From Brachynemurus nebulosus (taxonomy: Eukaryota > Arthropoda > Insecta > Neuroptera > Myrmeleontidae), in assembly GCA_035578155.1 (NCBI GenBank), contig JAPWDM010000013.1, positions 12,363,527-12,427,526 of the forward strand: a stretch of 64,000 nt of DNA, given 5' to 3'. Each line of letters opens with the position of its first letter. The first letter of the stretch is position 1. The notes below the pieces were generated by a model, which did no database searches, had not been told where the DNA came from, and worked only from the letters and a program-made list of their open reading frames with translations. Shown piece by piece: positions 12,150 through 23,959 of the stretch. The position numbers were made by a program, and so were the translations under genes.

Positions 12150-12760
12150 TTTGGGGTTCCGAAGCGGATCATGACGTCCTTACAATTTTGCTATGTTTGT
12201 TTCTCTGCCTGTCTTTCTGTCTGTCCATCAGTTATATCCCCATAATTCCTACATCTTTTAGAATATGAAATTTTGCACATAAGAACATAATACAGGTTCT
12301 CAATTAATATGCCGCAAAAGAAATTTTTGCCTAATTTCTTGAGATTTTTTCTCGTATTGAAATTTCGTGTGAGATATCGTTAGCAAGGACTCTTAAACGG
12401 TAGTTTCTTTAGCCACTTTTTATTTTAAAGTCTCCTTTAGGAAATACTGAATTTCAAAATTTATGTAAAAATCTGAAAAAAATTACAAATTATACAACTT
12501 GCTAATAACTTTCAGTCCAAATTATTTCTCTTTTTTTGGATCAGTATCTTTAAAATTGTCATGTAATTGGCCCTTATAGTAACATATATTTTTCTATTTC
12601 TGTATGGTAAACCGTAAATTATATACTTAAATACCTCCTGTTTTATCTCGAAAACTGTTCGAATGTTGTGTTTATACCTCAAAATTTCTTCGATCCTACA
12701 TTAAAAATTTAATTCCATCACCTACTTACAGAATTTATGTTTAGTTTTACTACTAAATTT
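12150..12760 (+). repeat. Diverged dispersed repeat with GGGTTCCG head and CTGTCTGT run
   Basis: 'ggggttccgaagcgg' is followed by 'ctgcctgtctttctgtctgt', 'atgaaattttgcacataag' and 'gagatatcgtta'. It appears to be an old relative of the repeats at 300-965 and 38801-39370. No ORF survives. Confidence 0.5.
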
Positions 12761-13071
12761 TGCGCAATTCAATTTTTAAAATAGATTTTATAAAAATTTA
12801 GGTAACCTGGATTACAACTAGCACTAAAATAACTACTCATCCCAACATCACCAGGACAAAATCCAGTTTATATCAAAAATAATTTTTGAAGTGATAATCA
12901 AAAATTTTAATTTATTCAAACAAACAAATATTGTTACGTAATCATTATCATCAATATCGGACATTATCAGATTAAAAATGATGTACATACGTATCGGACC
13001 ATTCAAAAATAATATCACACCTATCGTTTTATTTAATTTTCGTAATTACTATTTTTTTACTAAACATTTGT
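12761..13071. other. Anonymous AT-rich DNA
   Basis: No feature is supported. Confidence 0.5.
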
Positions 13072-13182
13072 TTAAGGGTAGGTTTACATGAGAGTCGTTA
13101 AAAAAAATCGATTTTTTTTTGCAGAAATTGGTAACTAATTATGTGTAGAATATGTTCCCAAAGTGATTTTGCTGAAAGTAAT
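13072..13182 (+). mobile_element. Truncated left end of the TTAAGGGGAGGTTTACT MITE
   Basis: It starts TTAAGGGTAGGTTTACATGA and matches the first 110 bp of the adjoining full copy up to 'ctgaaagtaatt', where the next copy's TTAAGGGAAGG begins. The rest of this copy is not found on the far side, so this is a partial tandem duplication or a deleted nested insertion. Confidence 0.75.
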
Positions 13183-13410
13183 TTAAGGGAAGGTTTACTC
13201 GAGATTTGATCAAAAAATCGATTTTTTTTGCCGAAATTGATAGCAAATTATGTGTAGAATATGTTCCCAAAGTGATTTTACTGAAAATAATTCAAAAACA
13301 AGATTCTTGCACATTAACCGAATCCAGCTTTCTATAAAAAAAAATTCAAAAAACGTAGTTCACGCAATAATGAGTATTAAATATAAAATTTTTAAAATAC
13401 GTACTTTATA

Positions 13411-13491
<81 letters not shown>

Positions 13492-14021
13492 ATCTCGGAA
13501 CTACATTTTTGGAACTGGCGGACACGATAACTCAAAAACTATTCGATGGATCCTTTTTTTAAATTTTTTATTTTAATGATAATTCAATTCTTCGGCACCT
13601 CTACCTAAGTTCCATACAGTTTCAATATTTTTTTTTATTTTTAAATTTACTTTAAAGAGCGAAAAATAAGACAAAAATCGTCATCAAAAGTTCAAACATC
13701 CGCCATTTTTCAGCAATTTATTGGTATTATAGGTAGAGGTGCCGGTACTCTTCATATATTTTATGAATCTTTTTTGTTTTTGGATTTCGGTAGTTTATTG
13801 GATGTCCACCAACAAGCCATTGGATTTTCGGATCGTCACATTGCACTATCTATAAAATGGACATTTTTTTTATATTTTTCCTTGAAAAATTTTGTTTGTG
13901 TAGTTTAATACTTAATAAATATGTGCACAAAATTTGAAATTGATATTTACTTCCGTTCTTGAGAAAAAAATTCTAGAAAAATATATAATTTTTAAGGACT
14001 CTCGAGTAAACCTTCCCTTAA
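13183..14021. mobile_element. TTAAGGGGAGGTTTACT MITE, copy B, with internal (TA)n
   Basis: The ends TTAAGGGAAGGTTTACTCGA and TCGAGTAAACCTTCCCTTAA are inverted repeats bounded by TTAA. The body is the inverted counterpart of 8374-9157. A (TA)n tract (13407-13495) replaces the short ATATATA seed of copy A. The 108-codon ORF through this tract (repeated IY) is an artefact of the microsatellite. Confidence 0.85.
13407..13495. repeat. (TA)n microsatellite
   Basis: A nearly pure TA tract with a single G near its left end. It lies inside a MITE. Confidence 0.95.
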
Positions 14022-15003
14022 ATGTCAAAAAACCAGAGAAAACTCCTCAGCTTGGTCGATACCTTTTTGTCGTCACAAGTCAGTTATATTTCCATAGATA
14101 ACTCACAGATGGCGTTAATGATAGGTATAAAAACACAAAACGATAATACGTTTTGAAACTTTACATGCGTTTCTCTCGAAACTACGTTTTCCACAGTGGT
14201 AGGCAAAATCCCACCAGGAATTTTCATCCGATCGACTTGAAATTTTACCTGCAGCTTCGTGGATAAATTTTCTAGGGCGCTATCAATTTTCATCTTGACC
14301 AATTAAGGACCAACAAAAAACGACCCTCATTTTTGGAATGGCCCTTATCAACACAAAAATGAAATAATAACAAAATTTAATTAAAAAAAAAAATGCCACT
14401 CATAGAGATTTTCATAATTACAATTTTAAATGTCGGTCCAACGTCGAACCCACTCATCAACCAATCACAGTTCAACACCCGCAACACTGCCCGCTCAGCA
14501 GTAGGTACTCTTTATTCTTTTGTTTTAATTTCCAATTATTTATTAATTTATGCAACTGCAATTAACAATTTATTAATGAAATATAATAATAAAATCAAAT
14601 TCATAATTTTATCAATATTATATATATATATATATATTTGTAACGTAGGCACACTGTATTGATTATTTATTGTTAATAATTTCTATTTTTCCAATTTTAT
14701 TCTACCTAACTATGCCTATATTGTTATTTATTATAATTATTTTGTATTTTAATTAATTAAGTATATTTTTATTAATTATTTTTAATTGTACTTTTATTTA
14801 CTAAATATATTTAGTATTTAATATGAATAATGAAATGTACATTTATCTCATGTTTATACGGTAATTACGTGAATACCAATTATTAATAAATTTTTAATAA
14901 AATTTAAATTTAAAATTTTATTTTCATTTGGATTTACTAGAATAATTGGATAGAGTTATCAGGTATGGATACAATTTTTCCAAAATATTTAAAAAAATAC
15001 ATC
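14022..15003. other. Anonymous DNA
   Basis: 14030-14330 contains sentences typical of old repeats ('tctcgaaactacgttttcc', 'ccgatcgacttgaaatttta'). 14390-14520 is less AT-rich and looks unique. An 89-codon ORF (14393-14662) ends in a TA tract and has no recognised motif. Confidence 0.4.
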
Positions 15004-15500
15004 ACGTAAAAGCCCCTATACCGGAACACTATTTTTAAGTGTGTAATTAAACTGGCTTATAAAAATTGATAAATAAATTAAACACCCATTTTTGTTTCTT
15101 AATAAGCAGGAAAGAAAGTTTTTTTTTTTAATCCAATGAATATGTTTTTAAAAAAATACAACCCAAAAATTTTTATTTATTAATGTTTTTCTGTTACAAA
15201 ATGTCGACATCGATATCCAACCAGAGAAATATTAATGACACCAGGAGTTGGGAACCGATCTACAAACAAACGTGTCATATGAGTAATATGACACATAGAG
15301 TGACATCTAGACATCAATGTACGTAATATAGAATGGTTTAAGTATCAGACGTGAATAAAGGATTAAAATACTGTATTGAACGAAAATTGTTTTTAAGTAA
15401 GGAAACATTAAATGCGAGGTGAATTTAAAAAATTGAAAAATAATCATTCTGTTAATAATAATTTTTGTTATCAGAGGTTTCTTTCAGAAATAACTTCGTA
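15004..15500 (+). mobile_element. ACGTAAAAGCCCCTATACCG MITE, copy 1 (right end missing)
   Basis: The left end ACGTAAAAGCCCCTATACCG is intact, and the body ('aaacacccatttttg', 'acccaaaaatttttatttat', 'gtatcagacgt') is shared with copies at 23710-24349 and 61018-61569. The alignment stops after 'gaaataacttcg', and the right terminal inverted repeat is absent. The other two copies suggest a TA target, so I place the family with Tc1/mariner-like MITEs. Confidence 0.8.
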
Positions 15501-16686
15501 ACTGAGTTTGTGTTACCTACTCTTATAAATTTTGATTTAACCTTCAAATTGTTTGGCAAAATTGTTTTTCAAGAAACTGTTTTACAATACGATAACGAAA
15601 CTACTATACTATGAACGATTAAACTTCACGTAATAACCGAGTTTTAGATAAACATTTAAAGTTATATTATAAAATAATAGTGTATATTGTAGAGTTTCGC
15701 GTCAATAATGTTACAAATACAAGACATATGTATATTATTTTTAAATTTAAATTTAAAATTTTTTGGGTAAAAACCATCCAATTCATCGATGGGATTAATT
15801 TGAGAATACTTATAGGTAAATATAAATTTTGAGATTGTAGTTTAGAAATTTTTTTCTACAGTCCCTTTATATTCCAATGAAAAACCATTGATTTGTAAGT
15901 TATCTGTGACAATAGTATTTTCGAATAAAAATACTATACTTTTGTATAAACTACTAACCATTGCGGAAAAAGTAAGAGTAATTTTTTTATTTTTCTTGAA
16001 AATCAGTGTACTTGGAACAAAGGTTCAAAACTCATCTTAAGTCTTTTTTTTTCACTTTTTCCGGTATTTTAGCCAAAAAAAATCTAACTAAAGAGGCAGA
16101 AAATTTTCGGTTTTGGAAATCAGGTAGAAGTGATTAACTAACTCACCCAAAATTTTTCGATTTTCAGGTTTTCAATTAAATTTTGTAAAAATAAAACGTT
16201 TCATTCGGGCATTATCGTGCGAATGAACACCTTTATAGGTACATTATTTTTGAGTTTTAACGACGTCAAAATAGTCTCGAATCTCTATTCCGGATTCTCT
16301 AGGATCGACCGTAATAAAGTATCCCCTCTTTACAATAGGTCGTCTATTATATAATGGATTTTGAAAAAAAAATTGTTTTTTACACAATAGCTGAAAATTA
16401 AATTAAACACAACTATCATAGACAAAGGTCAATTTTATCCTCGCATTACGAAACGTTTCTATAAATTTTTCGGATTCGCAAAATTTTCACAAACCGAGCG
16501 CTCGATCTACAGTTTTGACCTCAATTTGGTTTCCACGACAAATTGCAAACACTTTTTCGACGCAATTCCGTAAATTATTTTACTGGACACTGGAGCCGCA
16601 GACTTCTCTAATACTTTCCTTGTTGCATTTCCAACAGTTAAATCGTTATTGAATTAATCTTACAATATTATCCGTATCAAATATAT
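15501..16686. other. Anonymous AT-rich DNA with repeat-like phrases
   Basis: No ORF above 60 codons. Phrases such as 'tcaaaactcatcttaagtct' and 'ttttgaccctcaatttgg'-like sequence suggest old transposon debris, but no copy was aligned. Confidence 0.4.
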
Positions 16687-17259
16687 TACAGTAGAGCTTC
16701 AGTTAAGTTAATATCAGTTTTGTTAAGTGACATCACTTTTTTCTCACTAAAGTTAAGAGGATTTTATAGATATAGAAAGAAACAATATTATTAATATAGT
16801 TATATGTAGTAAAAAAAAAAAACAACTACATATAGTATGATTTAAAGAAATTGGTTTGGATGTCATAAGAGTATTCAAATTTAAACTTTTCTCTGTTGCA
16901 TTTTAGAACTTCATTTGCAACTTAAAGTTCATAAATGTTACTAATTATGTTTATTCAAAGTGAAAAATAGAACAGTATTACAAAAACAAAGGGGAATAAT
17001 ATTAGTTACATATTTTTCATGACACAACTAAGATTGGTTATGAGCTGAACTATAAAGTCGTAAATTATAATGTCTTAAAACATAAAAACGTAAACAAATC
17101 AGTGGTGTTTTTTTAATAAAAATATTTCTCTATGCAAAAATAATTTTAGAATGTTGAATTCTAGAATTTTTAAAATTTTTTCCAGATATATGCAAAGCGA
17201 GTGAGCTGATTGAAGGCTACTTACTCAATTTAGTTATTCATTTAATATAATAAATAAAT

Positions 17260-17957
17260 TTAAGGATGTTTGGGAGGTACAATCGGAGATAAAAGTACAT
17301 GAAATTAGGAATTCGTGAATAATTGCGTTGTATAACAAACTATGAGGTAAATAAATAGTTATCTTTGTTAAATAATAGCTATCACTACAACTGATTGTAC
17401 AATACATCAAACTATAGCTCTCAGCTGACTACAAGAACTGAGTACATTCTGAGGATTTTTCGGAGGAATTTGAAAATGCTACGAGACGATTGAAAATTTA
17501 GTAGAATGTTCCTCTAAATACTAAGGCCCCTGTGAAAATTTCAAACCGATTCACTAAACCGTTAAAAAGTTATTAAAAAACAAAAAAAAAAAACTAATTT
17601 TACACGTACTCTTATGGAAATTCAAAAACAGAACAGATTAAATAACTTTTTAACGGCTTAGTGAATCGGTTTGAAATTTTCACAGGGGCCTTAGTATATA
17701 ATGAGGAACATTCTACTAAATTTTCAATCGTCTCGTAGCATTTTGAAATTCCTCCGAAAAATCCTCAGAATGTACTCAGTTCTTGTAGTCAGCTGTGAGC
17801 TATAGTTTGATGTATTGTACAATCAGTTGTAGTGATAGTTATTATTTAACAAAGATAACTATTTATTTACCTCATAGTTTGTTATACAACGCAATTATTC
17901 ACGAATTTCTAATTTCATGTACTTTTATTACCGATTGTACCGTCCAAACATCCTTAA
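17260..17957. mobile_element. TTAAGGATGTTTGG foldback element
   Basis: Two arms of about 315 bp (17260-17574 and 17641-17957) are near-perfect inverted copies separated by about 66 bp. The outer ends read TTAAGGATGTTTGG and CCAAACATCCTTAA, giving a TTAA boundary. Arms differ at only scattered positions, so the insertion is fairly young or the arms are homogenised. A transcript through it would fold into a long hairpin. ORFs here are non-coding shadows. Confidence 0.85.
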
Positions 17958-18259
17958 CTAATAAATACCAAAATACTTGAATACCAGGTACTTAATAACC
18001 AATTCGAAGAATTTGGTGAATCCAAAGCAAATCATAGCTGCTTATATAGATTGAAAAATAGATGCTGTACTTGTCAATGGTCCCGTTCAAAGAAAAAAAA
18101 TACTTTCTATAGCAGATATATCTATAATGAAGAACTTTCTATAACAGCAATATTTTTAATAAAATTTATACAAAACTATAAAATCCAATTAATCCACTGG
18201 AATCCAAATTATTAAACAGTTTGTTCTTGTACGTCACCTATGACTTAAATTATAATTTA

Positions 18260-18824
18260 GGCTAACTTCAAAAATGCATCACTGCTTGCATGAGGCAGAG
18301 TCAAAAGTTCAAAAACGCATCAGACGCATCACAACGAAAAATGAAAAGTTCATTTTTGCATTTGATGCGTCAAAACAATGCATCAATAAATTTGGTGATG
18401 CGTGTCCAAGATGCATGTCATGTGTATAATGTAGGATTATAACTACTTGCCATATTATGTATGTATTAACACCAACAGGAATAATTCCGGAAAACAAATT
18501 GTTGAAAAGGATGAAATAGGTATGTAATATTTTTTATTCAAATAATTTCAATATTTTCAATTTCAAGTAAGTTCAAGTTGAAATTCAAAGATAATATACC
18601 TATACAAGGACTGTACTGCTATATTATCTATAGTCTATCATGCTACATTATCTGTCTTATCTATAGCCAAATCAGAGGCTAAATAATGCCAATATCCCGT
18701 TCAAAAACATCTAATGTGCATCAAATTTCAAGAGAGCATCAGCAGCGCATCATGTAGTATTAGACGCATCAGAAAAATCATGATGCTGCATCGATGCGGT
18801 AAAGTTTACATTTTTGAAGTTACC
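18260..18824. mobile_element. GATGCG-iterated MITE, copy 1
   Basis: The ends GGCTAACTTCAAAAATGCAT and ACATTTTTGAAGTTACCC are inverted repeats. Inside are many copies of GATGCG or its complement, clustered near both ends, around a central block ('caagtaagttcaagttgaaa'). The second copy (40731-41347) is inverted and carries an extra internal segment of about 70 bp. No target duplication could be agreed on. It lies inside the pogo-like element. Confidence 0.75.
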
Positions 18825-18953
18825 CTTATTCTCGATCATGTTATTAAATGACCGTCACTGATCTCAATCTGCTTCGCTAAAGTTAAGTTTCACTAAAATT
18901 TACCAAATTTTTCTTAACTTTAGTGAAGTTCCACTGTATACTGATATTCGACT

Positions 18954-19415
18954 TAAGCCGCTGCTACACGATGCTACGAACACCTTCCAACATTCGACGT
19001 TGGATGGTTCATAGCATCGTGTAGCCGTTGTTCGAACCTACGAGTGTCCAATGTTGAGTGTCAAACGTTCGCATTTGGTCGTGTCCCGTTTGATGTCGGT
19101 ATTCTTGCACCAAGTCAAAGGGATGCTTCGAACGTTTGAAGGTCAATGTTGGTTGCGTTGGTTGGTTCGACTCAGCAGCTGCACGACTCGTTCATGTGAA
19201 GAGAGACAACATCAGTGTATAACATTAGAGATAACATCAGACAGATAACAGCGTCGTCCACTGAGTACCAACACATCATCATTCGTATTGGATCAAACAT
19301 TCGATTCACCGTGTAGAGTAGATACATTCGTCGCATCAACTATCGAACTTAATTGCCTCAAACGTTCGATCGAACGTTGGAAGGAACGTTCGTAGCATCG
19401 TGTAGAACCCGCTTT
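18954..19415. mobile_element. MITE with CTACACGATGCTACGAAC ends and iterated ACGTTCGA motif
   Basis: The left end 'gctgctacacgatgctacga' is matched in inverse by 'tcgtagcatcgtgtagaacc' near 19390-19410. A further inverted copy, 'catagcatcgtgtagccg', lies at about 19010-19027. Motifs like AACGTTCG and TCGAACGTT recur through the interior. It starts at a TTAAG, but the right flank is GCTTTA, so the target is uncertain. Confidence 0.7.
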
Positions 19416-19546
19416 ACATATACATAGGTATAGATATGGTAATACGATTATAAACTTTAATAGTTGACTATGTCGCTCGCCTATTCTACTTTATATTTAT
19501 GTAATTATTATAATTTCATTATTGGTACGTACACTATGAATATAAC

Positions 19547-19594
<48 letters not shown>
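19547..19594. repeat. (TAA)n microsatellite
   Basis: A clean run of the AAT/TAA trinucleotide. The 96-codon minus-strand ORF across it (poly-I) is a microsatellite artefact. Confidence 0.95.
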
Positions 19595-19595
<1 letters not shown>

Positions 19596-19767
19596 TAGTT
19601 TAGGAATAAATTTAATGTTATTGTATGGAACAATATGTGTACAAATACATGTAGCAATTTAAATATATTATTTTTGATATTATCGGCTGAAAGAAAATCG
19701 AGACTATTGAATTTTTGTAAGAACATGATTGAAAAGTGTATGTTTATAAGACGGTTATCGATAGTTG

Positions 19768-21022
19768 TAGGGTTGGGCGGGGTAAAAAAAAGACACACTT
19801 ATATTAAACTCAACAGTGTTAAATTCAAAAAATAAAAAATATTACAACAATATACATTAGTATTTTAAACTATCTGGGCCAAAAAATTATTTTTTGGAAC
19901 GGACTTTATAACAAAAAAATTTTCTCCCAAACCTCTGTTATTCATGAGAGAAAAACTTTCATTGCGCGACGATAAACTTTTTCAGTAAATAAAAAATCAG
20001 ATAAGATAGAGTGCTGTATTTTTTTCTTGTCATTCTACATGCTTTAGTAATGTAAAGTACAAAATTTTATTTAAATGGTCCAACTGCTTGTAATTTTTTT
20101 TTTATATGTTAAAAAAAAGAAAAAAGTGGGGTAAAAAAAAGACAAAACAAGGGGTTGACATTTAGAAAAATTAAAAATTATTGACAAGGATTTTCATTTT
20201 AAAACTAGATAATGGCATGTTTATGTATATTTTATGGATTAAAAAATACTGATTCTTCAATAAGTAGTGAGCAGACGGTTTTCATGGCTATCAATTTCAG
20301 CTCATTCGATTTGTATTTTTGACCCATGAAAATTTATTTATGTTTTTATAATGTATAACTATGCTTTACTGCACACATTTAGTATTTTTAACTCATTCAT
20401 AGATTATTTTGATTTATTTTTTTACTTTATGTAAAGTGGTGTAAAAAAAGACAGCCTCAAATTAACATATTTGGTTTTTTAATGAACTACAATAAATTTT
20501 GTGTTAGTTGTACGTTTGTGAAATAAAAATTATTTTAATATTTAAAGTCCAAAGAAATTTACTGTGAGTCAAGCTTTTGCATCAGTTAACTTTTTCTGAC
20601 TTTCCTTACTGCTTAATCTTAGCTCAAGTTTTTGGTAAAATACGTAAAATTTAAATATATCTATAAAAAATTTTGTAGTAGAGATAGAGTTGTGAAATAA
20701 AAAGTGTTGTACTGCTAATTACCCAAGCTGTCTATTTTTTACTCTTCCAATCATGTACTTGCAGTATCTTATTAGTTAGAGGTCTGTCTTTTATTTACCC
20801 TCCACTGTCTTTTTTTTACCCCACTTGGTGGGTAAAAAAAAGACAAGGTTTTTATTTTTTTATAGATTTATGCCATTAGCTTGAGTGAAAAAGCAGGCAA
20901 AATCTTAAAATACAAACAATTTAACATCATACAGTATTTTTTTTGTCTAAAAATTCAAATATTTTCTACATGAAAAATGAAAAGATTTGATTTTGTCTTT
21001 TTTTTTACCCCACCCAACCCTA
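19768..21022. mobile_element. TAGGGTTGGG-ended element with iterated GGGGTAAAAAAAAGAC motif
   Basis: The ends TAGGGTTGGGCGGGGTAAAA and its inverse (TTTTACCCCACCCAACCCTA) are about 1.25 kb apart. The terminal motif GGGGTAAAAAAAAGAC, or its complement, recurs near 19779, 20128, 20439, 20785, 20807, 20827 and 20995. TAGGGTTGGG-like ends are known in hAT elements, but the flanking 8-mers do not match, so the superfamily stays open. No transposase ORF is present. Confidence 0.7.
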
Positions 21023-21262
21023 TCATATAAGATTTTGAAAATGATATAAAAATGTCGGTAGGTAAGATATTTATAGGGTTAAATTGAAAATTTATTTTAT
21101 TCTGGCATGAAATTGAGTTTTGTTTTTTACCCGACCACGCGGTAAAACCAAATGGAAGGGTAATGTTCTTAAAAGATGTTCCCTATAGCAGTCCTTAAAC
21201 TTTTAGGACTAAAGCGACACTTAATTCGGTTTAACTGTGAAAGTGTTTTTGGGTAAATCATA
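21023..21262. repeat. Old repeat with 'tttttacccgaccacgcgg' block
   Basis: The block 'ttttacccgaccacgcggt' followed by 'ggaagggtaatgttc' resembles a phrase I have met in dispersed insect repeats. This is recall only; no second copy is in the window. Confidence 0.3.
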
Positions 21263-21270
21263 CCAGGAAT

Positions 21271-21663
21271 TAGTGATGAGCAAAATTAGTCTTGGTCTTG
21301 CAGTTTTGTCTTGATCTTACATTTTTTGCAAGACCCAGACCAGGACTATAAGTATGGCTGCAAGACCAATACCAAGACTCAAGTGAGCAAGACCAAGACA
21401 ATAACAAGAAAAAAGCAAGACTCTTGCTAAGTTATTTAAATAGTTTAAAAGTATAATTAATACCGTAAAGAGAGAAAATTCTGATTTTAGAAGGAAAAAA
21501 TTCGGTAATAAAAACATACAAGAAAGTGAAAGATTCTTTAGCAATACCAAGACCAAGACTCAAACTGCTCTAGCAAGACCAAGACCAAGATTCTTAATGC
21601 AAGAACAAGACCAAGACCAAGACTGCCAAGTCTTGGTCATGGTCTTGCATTTGCTCATCACTA
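21271..21663 (+). mobile_element. hAT MITE with CAAGAC arrays, copy 1 (393 bp)
   Basis: The ends are TAGTGATGAGCAAAATTAGT and (complement side) TTTGCTCATCACTA. The 8-bp flanks are identical: CCAGGAAT at 21263-21270 and 21664-21671. An 8-bp duplication with TAGTGATG-type ends is diagnostic of hAT insertion. Arrays of CAAGAC/GTCTTG lie at both sides, around a conserved core ('atttaaatagttt', 'ttaataccgtaaa') shared with copies at 30598 and 35550. There is no transposase, so it must be mobilised in trans. Confidence 0.93.
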
Positions 21664-21671
21664 CCAGGAAT

Positions 21672-22293
21672 GGATTTTTTTTTTGAAAATTTGCATAATT
21701 GCAAATTTTTCGACTGTCGAAAAAACTTGAAAATTGCTGTCCCCGGCCTTTATTACCACGAACGAGATTTAGATTGAACAAAAATTATTAGGATTGAATT
21801 TTTTCATATAATTTCCTTGGTACATAAAAAGAAAGCTTCATGACAAATTTTGCTTTGATCAAGATGTTGTTAGTCAATAATTAATTATGAGTTAAAATGA
21901 GTTCTAGAAATTAAAATAATAATAGTTCTCTACTTTCATAATATGTTATACATATTACATTAAATCCATAAAAATCACTAATTGTACGGAACACTATTTG
22001 CGCAAGTACAACTTGCACTTCACAACTTGCTTTTTTTACGTATTTATGTATTTGATTTTTTGTGTCGCTTCTAAGTAGGTACTTACCTTAATATTTACTA
22101 CGTATTCTAATGAAAATTGCTATTGGAACATCTACGATTCGAACCAGCAAATATACGACATATTCCACACCTTTATTTTAGTTATCGCAACTAATAACTG
22201 TGCAAAATTTCAATCGATAAACAGCAATTTTTGAAAAATCATCGTCATCACAAATAGTTAGTAGTTAGTTACTGTCTGAACGATACAAACACG
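21672..22293. other. Anonymous AT-rich DNA
   Basis: The flank of the hAT copy. No ORF or repeat family is recognised apart from phrases of old repeats. Confidence 0.45.
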
Positions 22294-22295
22294 TA

Positions 22296-22814
22296 CAGGT
22301 GAACTCCTTTTTGTGCGATTTTTTATGCGGTTTTTAAATAAATGGCCATTAAAATGCATAAGATAAATCAAAATCAAGAGACAGTAAGAAACTTGAACAT
22401 GTACTATAATAACTTTCTTTGATAAAAATACTTTTTAACGGCTTTTAAGCATTTAATCAATACATTACATAAGAACATAAGTTATTGCATCATTTAATTT
22501 TGTTACAGATGTATTTTTCAAAATTTTTATAATACTATAAAAAGGAAATAAAATGTTCCTACGTGTAAAATAATGCTTTATCTTGTTTATAGAAGCAACT
22601 TCTAACGAAATTTCTAAGTTTTGAGAATTTTGAGTGATGTTTTTTCGATGAAATTTTTTTTATGCGGTCCCGACCAACCGCATAAAAAAAGTTTTTTGTA
22701 CAATCTGGATCGAACTATACTTTTTATAGCTATTTATGATATTTTTGAATATATTTTTTTTGTGCGATGTTTTTTATGCGCCCCCTATCCACCGCACAAA
22801 AAAAGGATTAACTG
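22296..22814. mobile_element. Pogo-like MITE, CAGGTGAACTCCTTTTTGTG type, copy 1
   Basis: The ends CAGGTGAACTCCTTTTTGTG and CACAAAAAAAGGATTAACTG are inverted and directly flanked by TA on both sides (22294-22295, 22815-22816). Inside are further 'tatgcggt..accgcataaaa' inverted motifs near 22665-22690 and 22770-22795. A second, left-truncated and inverted copy lies at 39905-40262, and the composite element at 60112-62065 shares the interior. The 101-codon ORF is a shadow. Confidence 0.85.
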
Positions 22815-22816
22815 TA

Positions 22817-23216
22817 TTACTTTTCTCAGAGTATCTTCCTTCGGATCGAATACAGAAAACTGTTTAATTTTTAGCACCAGTAAGATAATTTTAATTTTCT
22901 TCGAGTATTTACTTAAGCTGACCTAAAAATAATCTATAAAAATACATTTTTGCCAATTAAAATTTTAACCAACAATTTTTTCCTGGTTCAAAACATAAAC
23001 TTTCTCGAAATAATTTCCTAACCTAATAGCTATACATTAAATACAATTAAATTTTAATAAAGATACAAACTTTTAGCTCCAACACTGAAACACTATCATC
23101 TCTCTACATATTCGTATAACAACTTACCGCATAATTTGAACACGTTTGAACTTGGCTGTGCATATATTAAAATTGCATCAGGATACCATTATAGAGCTAG
23201 CATATTATAAAATGTA

Positions 23217-23219
<3 letters not shown>
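22817..23219. other. Anonymous AT-rich DNA
   Basis: Nothing recognised. Confidence 0.5.

Positions 23220-23305
<86 letters not shown>
23220..23305. repeat. (TA)n microsatellite
   Basis: A pure TA tract directly abutting the left end of the inverted repeat that starts at about 23307. Confidence 0.95.
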
Positions 23306-23307
<2 letters not shown>

Positions 23308-23709
23308 TGTATACCGTATGAGTTTTTTGAGAGTTGCTATTTTTATTACATCCAAACAACCGTTGATTTAATGGAAAAATTGTTCAAATGAGAGTTGTAG
23401 ATATCGGCGGGGGCAAACGTTTGCTATAGTCAGGAGCTTTATAGCTCTTATGGTTTTCGAGCTATGATACAAACTTATCGATTTTTAAGTGAGACTATAT
23501 GTTAATTTTTCGATAAAACTGATGTGATGCATCAATTTAAAACATAAATGAGGAAAAAAAATTTTTTTCCCAAGCTTATTTTTTGAATTTCTCTATAATT
23601 TATCAAATAAGCGGTCAAAATATGCATGTGTATTTGAGGCGACTTCAACCGACAGTGTTCTGGTTGGTTATATTTCTGTTACATCCAAGAAAAGAACCTT
23701 TTCCAGTAA

Positions 23710-23884
23710 CGTAAAAGCCCCTATATCGGAACACGATCATATTATTTTCGAACAGTTTTGACATTTATATATGAAGTTATTTCTGAAAGAAACCTCTGGT
23801 AACAAAAATTATTATTAATAGAATGTTTATTTTTTTTTAAATTTACCTCGTATTTAATGTTTCCTTACTTAAATAAAGAAATAC

Positions 23885-23959
<75 letters not shown>

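Larger units (their letters stand above)
16689..18936. mobile_element. Pogo-like (TA target) element with nested insertions
   Basis: The ends CAGTAGAGCTTCAGTTAAGT and the complement of CTTAACTTTAGTGAAGTTCCACTG form imperfect inverted repeats, each directly flanked by TA (16687-16688 and 18937-18938). CAGTNGAACTTC-like ends and TA duplications are characteristic of pogo/Tc1-mariner elements. The 2.25 kb span holds a 698-bp TTAA foldback (17260-17957) and a GATGCG MITE (18260-18824), so the host element was under 1 kb and carried no transposase now visible. Confidence 0.75.

Noticed and set aside
13250..13576. 108-codon ORF with long IY repeats
   Set aside because: It is the translation of a (TA)n tract inside a MITE, with no other coding signal.
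19508..19798. 96-codon minus ORF with poly-I
   Set aside because: It comes from the (TAA)n microsatellite.
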